NCBI GenBank assembly: GCA_963969365.1
Contig: OZ017762.1
Location: forward strand, 558,001-622,000
DNA from: Asterochloris sp. CNOR1
Lineage: Eukaryota > Chlorophyta > Trebouxiophyceae > Trebouxiales > Trebouxiaceae
DNA: 64,000 nucleotides
Direction: 5' to 3'
Shown: piece by piece, positions 39,610 to 51,600 of the stretch
Numbering within the stretch: position 1 is the stretch's first letter
How the letters are laid out: each line of letters starts with the position of its first letter
Notes under the pieces: model-generated
What the model was told of the DNA's origin: nothing
Seen by the model: the letters and a program-made list of their open reading frames with translations, nothing else
The model's database searches: none
Made by a program: the position numbers and the translations under genes

Positions 39610-42600
39610 ATGACAGGAGCTGTGCTGGATGGGAGCGAGGAGGGTCAGAAGTTGACTGCACAGACAAGGGAGGCTCTGAAGCGGAAGAGGCAGGCGCTCG
39701 AGGATGGCAAAGTTGAAGATGGCGAGGGCAAGGCAGGCTACTGGGGATGCCTTGCTCAGTGGTCACCCAATGGCATCAGGCACAGAGCATGCTCTTGCTC
39801 TCTACGCTCGCCAACACCATGAGACTGGCTTTGCTTGCATCCAGTGCACGGCTGTCAAATGATGAGCAACGGTCTTTGCCACTGAGCATCTGCCAGGCTT
39901 GTTGCTGGTGCCAGACCTGGGAACGCATTGTGCAGGCTGATGCCAAGAAGGCCAAGACGCCACAGCCCGCGCCTCAAGTCATCTCGCATGAGGTGCAGAC
40001 TCCCCCAGGCTGGCAAAGCTCAGACAAGCTGGATCCCAGCTTGTATGGTGAGCATGCCCTGAAGGCTGCGAATCTTGCAGGCCATTAATTTGAGCCTCAG
40101 TTGATTCACGCTGAGAAGCTGAAGCCTGCTGGGACAACAGGGAAGCTCGCTGCAGGCTGTGTGGGTGCCCCAGGCAACAAGCCTGCACACTGGCAACTCC
40201 TCGGCTGCATAAGTAGCTGCCAGAGACTCCAGAATGCAGTGGGTTCACTTGTTTTGAGAGGTGCAGGCCAGGATGTGTGCACGCTGTAGTGCAAGTGTCC
40301 AAGCGCTGCAGAGATTGCTAGGCAACAGCATCCCCCGGTCGGCCTCTGAGAGCTGGTGGCATGCCTACTTGCAGGCACCATGGAGGACCCGGCGTGGCAT
40401 GGCGACATGGCGAAGCAGTACCCGTTCACCCTTGACCCCTTCCAGAGCACTGCTGTGGCCTGCCTGGTGTGCTTTCAAGCTCTGAGTTTGCAGCTTCGCG
40501 AGCCGTGGGGTGACCTGCCCACACAGCACACATGCTGGATGTTTGCCATGCACTGATGGTGTAGCTGTAGCTCGATTCTTTGTGGCTCTGCAATCAGTCT
40601 GACCTGCAGTGTGCTTCTACCCAGCTGGGGCTAGGAGCTCAGCAGATTCCTGCTCTGCCGCTCTGCTGCAGCATCTTCGATGAGAAGCCTGGCTCAGCCA
40701 TGCTGTGCCCTGCTGCAGGAGCGGAGAGAGTCTGTCCTGGTGTCTGCCCACACGTCTGCCGGGAAAACAGCTGTTGCAGAGTGGGTGCCATCAGCAATTG
40801 CGCTGCCGTCACACATTGTCTGACAGCTCCCTGGCCAACACCTTCCCTGCATGCCGTTAACGTGCTGCAGGTATGCCATCGCCATGGCATTTCGGGATAA
40901 GCAAAAGGTCATTTACACATCACCTTTGAAGGTGAGCTGCATAAGGAAGCTGCCTGGTGCAATGTGTCCAGGCTGCCCACTGCAGCAGCCAGCAGCCTGG
41001 TGGCTCTCTTCTAGTGTCTGCTGACCCTGGCTTACTGGCAACAGGGCTGCTGATTAGGGCAGCTTCACCTGCCATCGCACAGCTCTTCCAACCAAGCAAA
41101 CCCATTGCCAGCAGCCAGACTGCTCCTCAGGTCCTCATAGCATGGGGATACTGTAGCGCTGCCTGTGTGAAGTGGAGACTGATACCGAACCAGCACAGCC
41201 CCTCCCAGCCAGCATTCTGACTACAGGCGCTCAGCAACCAGAAGTTCAGGGAGCTCAGTGAGGAGTTCAATGAAGATGTTGGCCTGATGACTGGAGACGT
41301 GTCCATCAAGCCCAACTCCACTTGCATGGTCATGACCACAGAAATCCTGCGCAGCATGCTCTACAGGTCGGTCGCCCTCTGCCCACAGTGGGCTGTCTTC
41401 TGGTCGTAACCACGAGCATTATGCACCGCTCCACAAGACGGCTGTCCTCTGCACTCAATGGGCTGCCTTCCTGTGCGGCATGCTTCAAAGGTTGGATGTC
41501 CTCTGCTCACAACAAGCTGCATGCCTGCTGGCCTGCCTGTGATAGTGCAAACATTGGCAAGGCGGGGTGGCTTCTCTCCCTGAGGACAACCAACTAGTAT
41601 GGGCAAGCAGCGTCTGGCTCTGCCAGACTGTCAACAACTGCCAAGGCTTTGCTGGGAGTTGGCCTGGCAAGGTATGGCAAGATGTCCAAGCTGCTGCCTT
41701 CTGCACAAAGACGTCAAGCAAAGCATTTAGATGCGCTCAGTGCTGCACTGAGCAGGCGGGTTGGCTCCGCAAAAAGCATTTGGAATGCAGCATGATCTGT
41801 CTGACGCGCATGTGCCTGCCGGTGCATGCAGGGGGTCGGAGCTTCTGCGAGAGGTGGCCTGGGTCATTTTCGACGAGGTCCACTATATGCAGGTGGACAG
41901 CAGAGGTGCCTGTGACAGGCATGGGCAGAGAGGGTAGCCAGCTATTGTCGTGCTCTCACAACCTGTGGTGTCTGTCAGCATCACGTGTGCTGCTGATGGC
42001 CACCAGGTCCTGTTGCAACATCAGGCAGCCGCTGAAGGCCCACGCTGTACTGTTGTCTGTGTGGGAGCCTGCCAAGGGCTGCCACCTCAAGTTGAGCACT
42101 GTCACAGCCTCACAATCACCAACACGTGCTCATCCTGCGCAGCCAAGCTGCAACACAAGAGCCTGCTGACCCTCTCTGAGCATCTGCCTGCAGGACCGCG
42201 AGCGGGGCGTGGTCTGGGAGGAGACCATCATCTTCTTGCCCAAGGAGGTGCGTCTTCAGCACTGTCACCTGTGGTTCTTGTTGAGCAATTTGGTGTCCTC
42301 GGCCCAGCAGCCGGCATAGACTGCATACATGAGCACCTTGTGTGACGGCTGCCGACTCCAGGGGGCAGGGGTGGTTGCTGGCTGCACAACTTCCCCAGCC
42401 AGCAGCGTCCCTGCCTGCATGCCCTGCTGACAGCACCCTTGCTGGCACTGAGCACCCTGGCAGCACCTCTGCTGGTAATTATGCTTTCATATTGAAGTGC
42501 TGTCCCTGCGGCTGCCTCTGCTGTGGCCTCTGCTGCTGCCCTTGCTGTAGGCGGCCTGCACACACCTTCGCTGCTGCTATGGCCAGCAATCCCTTGAATG

Positions 42601-45600
42601 CCAGCACCTGGGTGCAGCTCATAATCTTCCTGTCCGCCACCTCGTCTGACTGTGTGTCTTGCATGCTCAGGTGCGCATGGTGTTCCTGTCGGCCACGCTG
42701 TCCAATGCGAGTCAGTTCGCGGGGTGGGTGGCCTCCCTGCACTTCCAGCCCTGCCACGTCGTCTACACTGACTACCGGCCCACGCCGCTGCAGCACTATG
42801 CCTTCCCCGTGGGAGGCAGCGGCATGTTCCTGGTGAGCGCCTGCTGCAGCAGAACTGACTGTCTGAGGGCAGTGATGGAACAGTGGTGTCACGCCTCAAG
42901 GCTCTGCAGCACTGCCAGGTTCCTGAAAGCCCTGCTGCAAGATGGCATGTCCATGTCCCGGCTGTCTGCGGCGCTGCGGCTTCCTTCCTTATGGGTGTGG
43001 CAATGGCATACTACTGGTGATCCATAGTCATTAGCAGTGCCAAATGCAGCCCCCATGGGGCAGGACACCCTTCAGCAATGAGCTACATTCTTACCTCCTA
43101 GCTGCGTTTCCGGTGAACGCAGCAAGTCTCATCTTGGATGCTGCAGTGCGGCCTACTGCCATCTGAGGTGGATGACAGCAGTGCTGGCAGTGCTCCTCTC
43201 CCCCACTACTTCATGCTGCATTATCAACTTGAAGCAGCCCCATGGGTTGCGTCTGTGGAGCTTGGCTGCTGCTGTTGCATGGTGGCCGTGCTGCACCCTG
43301 TCCGTGCGTGCTCTTTCTGCTCGTTGCTGGGGTGCTGGCAGACATCAGCATAAATCTGCTGCAGCGCAGCACTCCATGCTGGCCCTTGCTCTCATGTGGG
43401 CGGCCTGCCAGATGGGCTGCCCCAACAGACTTGCAGCAGAGCCTGTCCTGGTTCATCTCGTGCTGCTATGCTGCAGGTGAAGGACCAGTTTGGGAACTTC
43501 AAGACTGAGAACTTTGCCGAGCTGCGGATGAAAGCCTTTGGTGCAACAGACAGTGCAGAGTCCAAGGCTGCCAATGGCATCGAGCAGGCTCCAGCCAGGT
43601 GTGTGCATGTCCCTCTGAAGTGCTTGCAGCTGTCTCCTCAGGCAACAGTCATGCTGTGCCAGCTGGCTCTCACAGCCATGCTGCGTGGGACGTGAGAGCC
43701 CTGGCCTGCATGCTGTGCCTTTCTGATGCAGCAGGCCATGTTCCACACCTGGCTGACAGTGCTGCAAAGGGGCACTCCGCAGAGTCACTCATCAGGTCCT
43801 CCTGGTCATGGCAGCCGCAGGCTCAGGAAGCCACAGGCAGAGAGGAGAGGGCCTCCCCGTGCTACCACCTGAACCAAGTGCTCACCTTTTGTAGGGGTAC
43901 AGAGGGTGCAGGGGCCAGGGCAGCAGAGGAACAGGGCAAGGGGACTTTGAGTGCTTCAAGCAGCCTTGCTCAAGGTCCTTCTGCAAATATAGCAGCAGGA
44001 ACAATGCAGTCGCTGGCAGGCGTAGTTCACCTGATTACTTTCTGCAGGGATGATAGCAGAGGGGTCAAGGGTTGCGGAGCGGGCCCACAGGGTGCAGCTG
44101 TGCTGTGTATGGGCCTCACCATCACCCTTGCCTGCAGAAGCAGCAACAGAAGCAGCGCCTTTGCTTTCAGCAAATTTACACACCCACCACTCGCTCCCTG
44201 CAGGGATGGTGGCGGTGGCAGAGGGGCCAGGGGCCGCGGTGGCAGAGGGGACAGGGGCCACGGTGGAAGGGGTGGTGGTGGCCGCGGCAGTGGTGGCGAC
44301 AACACCATGGCAGCTGACATCTACAAGGTCCTGCGCGGCATCAAGGGCATGAAGGGGGAGCCTGTCATCATCTTCAGCTTCGCCCGCAGGTGGCTCAGAT
44401 GGTTGCTTGTGACAAGACTCAAAGGTGTTGATACCCCATATCACACGTTATGCAGGTTAGGGTGCTGCTTAGAAGCAGTTGGTAGCTCCTGCAGGCTGCG
44501 AGTCAGGTGTGCACCAAGGTGAGTGTGGCATCTGGCCGCCACTCAAGGCATTTTTGGGGCATCGCTGGCATATCAGGGAAGCTTATTGTTGTGCAGAGCT
44601 TTGGGGAGAGGTCAAGGTGGGCACATGTTCGATGACTTTGCAGTGTGTCATGGTGCCAGACAGCATCCGGGGCTTGAATGAGGGCCAGTAAGTGTGCCCA
44701 CATCTGCACACCGGTGACTGCCACAGCTGCACACTGCAGCTGAACATGTGCGCTGGCCCCATGCCAGGTGGACTTGTGCCGCGTCTGCAGGGAGGCTGGT
44801 CTGGTACATCGCCTGTCCTAGCGGGCCGCCTGCTGCTGCTCAGAGTGTGCGGGATACATGTCGGCATCTCGCTGTGCTATTGGCTCGCCCAGCCCTGCAT
44901 GCTGCCTGCTGTCTGCAGATCGGCCATACACCTGCCCCCAGGCACTCAGGACATGATGGCTGCCACTGCCAGTACTGTGAGCCTGGACGCTTTCAGTTGC
45001 ATGCTGAGGGCCTCACAGCAGTGTGCTCCCCCTTGCAGGGAGTGCGAGCAGTATGCTCTCTTCATGAAGGGCAAGCAGGACCTGGACTTCACCACTGATG
45101 AGGAGAAGGAGGCTGTCAGGGAGATATTTGAGGGCGCCCTTTCAGGTGACTTCTGCCTTGACGTGCCTGAACCCTGATGGAACTGCAGCCTGCCCGTGGT
45201 AGGCCGCAGCAGCATGCATTGCGAGGTCATGTTCATGCTCACCTGCGTGTGATGCCCTCTGAGGTGCTCATGGTTGCATTGTGCCTGGGCACACAGCTTG
45301 CCCCTTTTCGACTGCTGCAACGGCGCAGCTGGCATCAGAAAGCAGTTGCACCGCTTGCCCTTGAGCTGCTGTGGCCTGCATCATAGGGTGCCCTTCTGGT
45401 CAGCACAACTACAATGAACCTGCAGCACAGGAAGCCGTTTCAGCAGCTCAGGCCTTGGTTGGACCATGCTTTAGCTGCATGACCTGCTCGGGCAGGCAGG
45501 CTGCAGTGAGCAGAGGTTGAGGCTCAAGCTATTGTCAGCATCCAGGATGCTGCTGTAGAGCCCTGTGACACTCTCAAAAAGGTAGCAGCCCCTCATGCCT

Positions 45601-48600
45601 GCAATTGCAATGACAGAGGACCAATTTGGAGGTCAGCCTTCAAAAGCCAGAAGCAGGCTTTGCTGCCTTGCACTGCAGAACGTTTTCTTGCCGGATGGCA
45701 CAGCATTTGCCTGGCATCTTGGACCCACTCCTTAAGCTCCAACATCAGAAGACTCCCCTGCCCCAGACTTGCCTCACTCTTGCTCTGAATGCTCCACAGC
45801 CTCAACTGTCTGCACCGCGGAGCTTGTGCGTGCCCTGCAGTGCTGAAGGATGAAGACCGCGAGCTGCCCTTCCTGGGCAACATGCTGCCCCTCCTGGTGC
45901 GCGGCATCGGCGTGCACCACTCCGGGCTGCTGCCCATCCTGAAGGAGGTGGTTGAGCTGCTCTTTCAGGAGCAGCTGATCAAGGTGGGCCCCCTTGTTCA
46001 GGGAAGGGGTTCAAGGGCTCTGCTGGTATATTGGGGGTGTGCCAGTTGTACAGTTTCACTGTGATGGTTATTGAGCCGCCGCGTCAGGCAGCACGTCAAA
46101 CGGGAGCACTGCTGTTTAAGAGTGCCCTGCGCAGAAGCCAAGGCACTGCTGCTGCTGTCCATCAGGACAGGGGTGGTCAAAACTGCTTTGAGGAGCAGCC
46201 ACTCCAGGTGGGTGCCTGACATAAGGGGGCTTGGTGCTCATGCTGAGGGTGTGCATGGGGCACAAGCGTGCTCAGTGCAAGTAATTGCGGTGCTGCCTTA
46301 GGGGTAGCAAACCAAGTGGCGGCACTGCCATACTATTGCCCTGTGCAGCAGTCATGTCGACTGCTACTACGTCTGAAGGTGGTCAAGCTCTTGTTACAAC
46401 AACAGCTGGTCAAGGTGAGGGCACAGCAACAAGGGTCGCACACAAATGTTGCAGACGGCATTTGCTGAAGGTGCTGCCAAAGCGTTGGAAGGCACATATG
46501 AGGTGTTTGGGCGCAGGACTTCTGCCTGGGGCGCAAGCGACTGTCATCGCTTGTCCCAGGTTGCCTTACAGCTACCTACTGAATAATCCATGTGTTGCTC
46601 TGTCAAGCCTGCACCACAGCCCACATCTTTGGTTCCATGACTCTCTGGGCCCCTCCTCCCTGCAGTGCCTCTTTGCAACCGAAACCTTCGCCATGGGTCT
46701 CAACATGCCAGCCAAGACCTGCATCTTCACCAGCCTGCGCAAGTTTGATGGTGTGGCCACCCGCTGGATCGAGAGTGGGGAGTACATTCAGATGAGCGGG
46801 CGGGCGGGGCGCCGAGGGAAGGACCCCTTTGGCATGTGCATCATGATGGTTGATGAAGCAATGGACGAGGCCACCTGCAGGTGAGCATCTTTCAGCGTCT
46901 GGCGGCGGAGTCTGTGGTTACAAGGCGTTGTCAGGCAAGTACACCATGCCACTTTGATGAAGCAATGAAAATGGCCAGATGCAAGTGATTCTTTGGGCAG
47001 CTGGGTCGCTGGCAAGTGGCTTGCGCTGAGTTGTCCATGGTAGGGTCTTGGGTCCTGGCAGCAGCAATGACGCCGCCGCTTCCAATGGGCTTAGCATGTC
47101 TCCCAACGCACCGCTCCAGCTGCCTTGAGTCCGTCACCATGTGCTCTGCAGCTGCTTTCTCCACTCACCACGCAGGATTGGTCTGCAGGGCTGTCCCTCT
47201 CGCCCCCCCCCCTACAAGCTGACCTGTGTCTGCACCAATGCGTACCACTTAGCCTGACGCCTCCACTGATCATGCGCCTGCAGGCAGATTCTACAAGGCC
47301 TCTGTACTGCTTGAGCAGCTTGATTGATATGTTTGGCGCCTCCTTTTCACAAACCACCATGAGCCAACCCCTTCCCCATGCACTTGCAGGGAGATGACCA
47401 CCGGAAAGCCTTCCCCTCTAATCAGCTCCTTCAAGCTGACCTACTACACTCTGCTCAATGTGATGCGGCGCCTGGAGGGCAGCGGGCACGACATGGAGTA
47501 TGTCATCAAACGCTCCTTCTCCCAGTTCCAGCATGAGCAGCAGGCAGGCGAATCTAAGGCTTATTGGGGTGTGCCACTGCCAAGGAGGGGTTAGGGTTGT
47601 CATAGCATTGTATGATGGCTGCCATCTTGCTTGCTGATGATCTGGGGTACGCCGTCAAACACTGCTTTGACTAGCAGTGTTGTCATTGTGAAGCACAGTG
47701 CCAGCTGGCCCACCCAAGATAGCCTAGGGCACAAAGCATAGCTGACACTGGAGGGTCGATTGGGCACTCTGATCAGGTCTGCTGCGAGCCTGATCTGGGG
47801 TGGCATCACAGCTCAGCACCAAGCACTCAGAGTGTGCGGGACCAACAAGCAACAAATGCACTTGCCAGCCTCACGTCAGGTGGCACCCTCCTGCTCAGCA
47901 ACAGGCAACGGAAGGCATGGGTGAATTGACCCTTGGGCGACTTCCCAGTAACTGTTGCTGCAGGTGCCCAAGCTCCAAGAGGAGCTGGAGGGCCTGCAGA
48001 AGCAGGCGGACAACCTGGGCGCCGCCAGTGAGGCCGCCCTTCAGGAGTACCAGTCGCTCAAGCAGGTAACACGATATAGTCATGGCACAAGTGCTGCAGC
48101 CTCAGGATGCCCTTGGCCAGCTCCTCTGTCTTACAGCAACGCAGCCAGCACCAGCAAACGTGTCAGTAGAAAGCTACACGCCATGAGACAGAGGGTCAGC
48201 TTTGCATGATTGTATCTGCCGCTTTGACAGTCAGTCTGCCAGCTGCGCATTGGGACATGCCACCTGCATGCACAGCAAGTCAGTCCCACTGCTCTTAGAC
48301 AACAGCATCTCCTTAGCAGCAGCTGACACTGGCCCACTCCTGCATGCAGCCACCAGCAACAGATGCCCTCACACATGGCTCAGCCTGACATTGCTCAGTG
48401 CCAACAACCAGCCAGCCCACCATGCTGTACCCATCTTCATCAGCTCTCCATCTGCTGCAGGAGATTGCGCAGCACAGGCGAACCCTGTGTCGTGCAATCC
48501 AGCAGCCGGACAAGTGCCTGCACTTCCTGCGGCCGGGGCGCCTAGTGCAGATAGAGGAGGGGCAGCTATCCTGGGGGTGGGTGTGAAGGCACAGAAGCTG

Positions 48601-51600
48601 ATCAATTTTTGGGGAGTGGTGGCTGTGATAATGAGATTGACCACCTGGCAAGGGACATCGAAGCTGCTGCGGGCCGCTGCTGCGGTGCAACGCTGCTCAG
48701 CTTAGATTAGCTGCAAGGGGGTGTGGTGCACAGCAACAGAAGGCTGCTATCAATCGATTGCTGTGTGGCTGGGTGGATCTACTGAGCGGCACAGTATGTC
48801 GCCTCTGCACAGGCCGCGTGCCGTGCCTATGCATGACTACAAAACAAGGGGTCTTGCTGGTGAGACCTTGACCAGGCCAGCTTGTGAAAGGTCGGCTGGC
48901 GTCTTGACCCAGCTGCGGAGAGAGCTGCCTCCTGCTGAGGACTACTTAGGGGCTAGGCTCATATGATGCCATGACCTGCTCCCCTTTCACAGCAGGAAAC
49001 TGGCAAAGCGCCTCACCACAACCCCCAGAGTCAAGACTGACAGCCAAGCCCGCTTTGTGCAGGTGGGGGGTGGTGGTGTCTGTGATGCGGCGGGCGCTGG
49101 GGGCCAATGCAGGCGCACCCGCTGCTGAGGGTGGCGCGTCTCAGGGGGTGGCAGCCGAGTACCAGCTGGACCTGCTCCTGGGGTGCACCCCTGACAGCAT
49201 CAAGGGTGAGCCTGCCCGGCAGGTGCATGCAGCCCATCCAGCTCAGGGCATATGCTACTGGCATAAAAGACCACTAAGAGAGCTGCAGCTTGTCTGTCAT
49301 GTGCATCCTGAGACAGGTCACCCCACGGTCAGCCCTGCCTGCAGCCGCCCATACGGTCCTGCCTTGTTGCCCGCTGCCTGGCCTGGCTGGTCCAGCAGAG
49401 GAGCATTTGCCTCGTTGTGCTGCGACAGGCTGCCACAGGTGCTGGCTGCTCCCTGCCTGATGGCTCGCTGTGCGTCTGCCTGCTGCAGCTCAGAGACCCT
49501 CTGCCTGCACAAGGCTTTGTCTGCCTGCTCGACCCAAAGCTGACGCCCCTGCTGCTGAACCCTTCTATTTGCCTATTTGCTGCAGTGCAGAAGCCCTTCC
49601 CCAATGGCAAACACAGGGGCAGCCATGTTGAGTGTGCTCCCAGCCCAGCTCACCCCTCTCCCTGCCTGCCTGCCTGCAGCCCAGAAGCCGCTGCCCGCAG
49701 CAAAGACGGGTGCCGCTGAGATGCATGTGCTTCCTGCCAGGCTGACAGCGGTGACAGCCCTCTCCTCCCTGCGCATCTCCATCCCCACAGATTTGCGCAC
49801 GGCGGAGGCCCGAAGGGCCACCTGGCTGACCATCAAGGCAAGTCGCTGGCCTGAGCTTGAAGGGGGACCTGTTGCTGGTCCTGTCCAACTTAGCAGCTGA
49901 ACATGGGACCTGAGCACTGCGGAAGCTTGGAGACGCACGTGGCTGACCATCAAGTGGCACTGCTGGCAGAAGGCTGGTGTTCCATGCCGTCCTGGTCAAG
50001 TTGTTCGCTCTGCATATTGCTTCCTGCCATTTGGCAGAAGAGTTGCTGGCCTGACTGCATTCAAGTCAGTGCCTGGCCTGAGCTCAGGCTCCTGTTTTGC
50101 TGTGCATTGCAGCCAACAGATGCCCAGCTGTACGCTGGCTTGCAGTCATCTGACTGCCAGATGATTTGAAGGAAGGCTGCTGGCAACAGTTCCTGCACAG
50201 CAGGATTTAGCTCGCAATGTTCTGTGCTCTGGGAGAGTCAACCTGGCTGACCTGGAAGATGGGCGGCAGGTCATGCTATGCTGCCTGCTTCGTACAGGTG
50301 ACCTCTGAAGGTTGGCTGCTGTGCAGGACCTTGATCGGCAGTTCCCTGAGGGCATCCCTCGTCTGGACCCAGTCGAGGACATGCAGATCGAGGACGCAGG
50401 GATGGAGGCCGCAGTGCGGGCCATCGAGAAGCTGGAGGGCAGGCTGGCTGCCAACGAGGTGTTCAAGGTGGGCTGGTTGGGCAGCTGCCTTCAAGAGGCT
50501 GTTCTACCATGTCAATGAGCCCCACTCCAGGGTTCTTCACGCGCATCTGCTGAACAGCTTTTGCTCAGATGAATTCCCTATACAAGTTCTGTTGGGGGTT
50601 CAGCGCTCCCAAATCAGGGCCACTCCGCATAGTCCTCCCCCCAACTGTGCTACCTATCAAAGTCTGCTTGTACGGCCGTCAGTGTGGTCTTTCAAGGTGC
50701 GATCTATGCTCATGCATGGGAGCAGCACAGATGCTTGCCAGGACTCGTGCTGCAGGTCCCACAGACACTCCTGGAGGGTGCAACGGGGCTCCCTGCAGAT
50801 GCCCGCCATGCCGGGCTCATCTTGACGACGCTTTGGCTTGACGCTTTAGTTCAGGGCCACCTCACATTGTGCGCGACCGCAGGAATGCACCAGCCTCAAC
50901 AGGCTCCTTCTGGTGCATGGCCCAGCAAGGTCTTGGTGGCTGTGACCACTCAATGGGTCTGTCTTCTCAAAGCAACTTCAAGCAGAGGTGACAGTCCTCC
51001 CCTGCAGGCGCAGCGGGATTCTGCTCGCTACATCTCCTTTGAGCGCAAGGCCGCTCTGGCGGAGCAGGCGGAGGCCCTCAAGCGCCAGATCAAGGAGAGC
51101 CAGCTCTCCAGCTTCCGCACAGAAGCCAAGGCCAGGTGAGCCGCTGGCTGGCAGCTGTGGTAGGGCCAGCAGGCGCGTTCCATGCAATCCTTCCTTCTTA
51201 CAGTCCAAGGCCAGCTTGGTTGCCCGCTGGCAGCTTCTGCTGCATTGGACACATGCATTCTTTCATGTTGATGGACTGACTCAGCTTCCATACAGTCGGC
51301 AAGGGCCACACTGGGCGCTAGCTGCCTAGCTTGGGCCTTTCTCGTTGCTGTGGAATGGCCCTTCTGCTTCGGCACAGGCCAAGCCAGGTCGATTGCTGGC
51401 ATGCATCTGCTGCTGGCTGCAGCTAGGTCAGACAATAGCCATTGTTGATGTATGTGTGGTTGCGTGCGCATGCGCAAGGCAGCATCTGAGCTGCACAAGT
51501 CAGACCAGGTGAGTCACCTGATGTCAGTCTGTCCCTCGTAGGAGGATTCATGTCTAGGTGGACCTGCTGTTTCTGGCACAGGCCGTCATCATGTGGGCTG

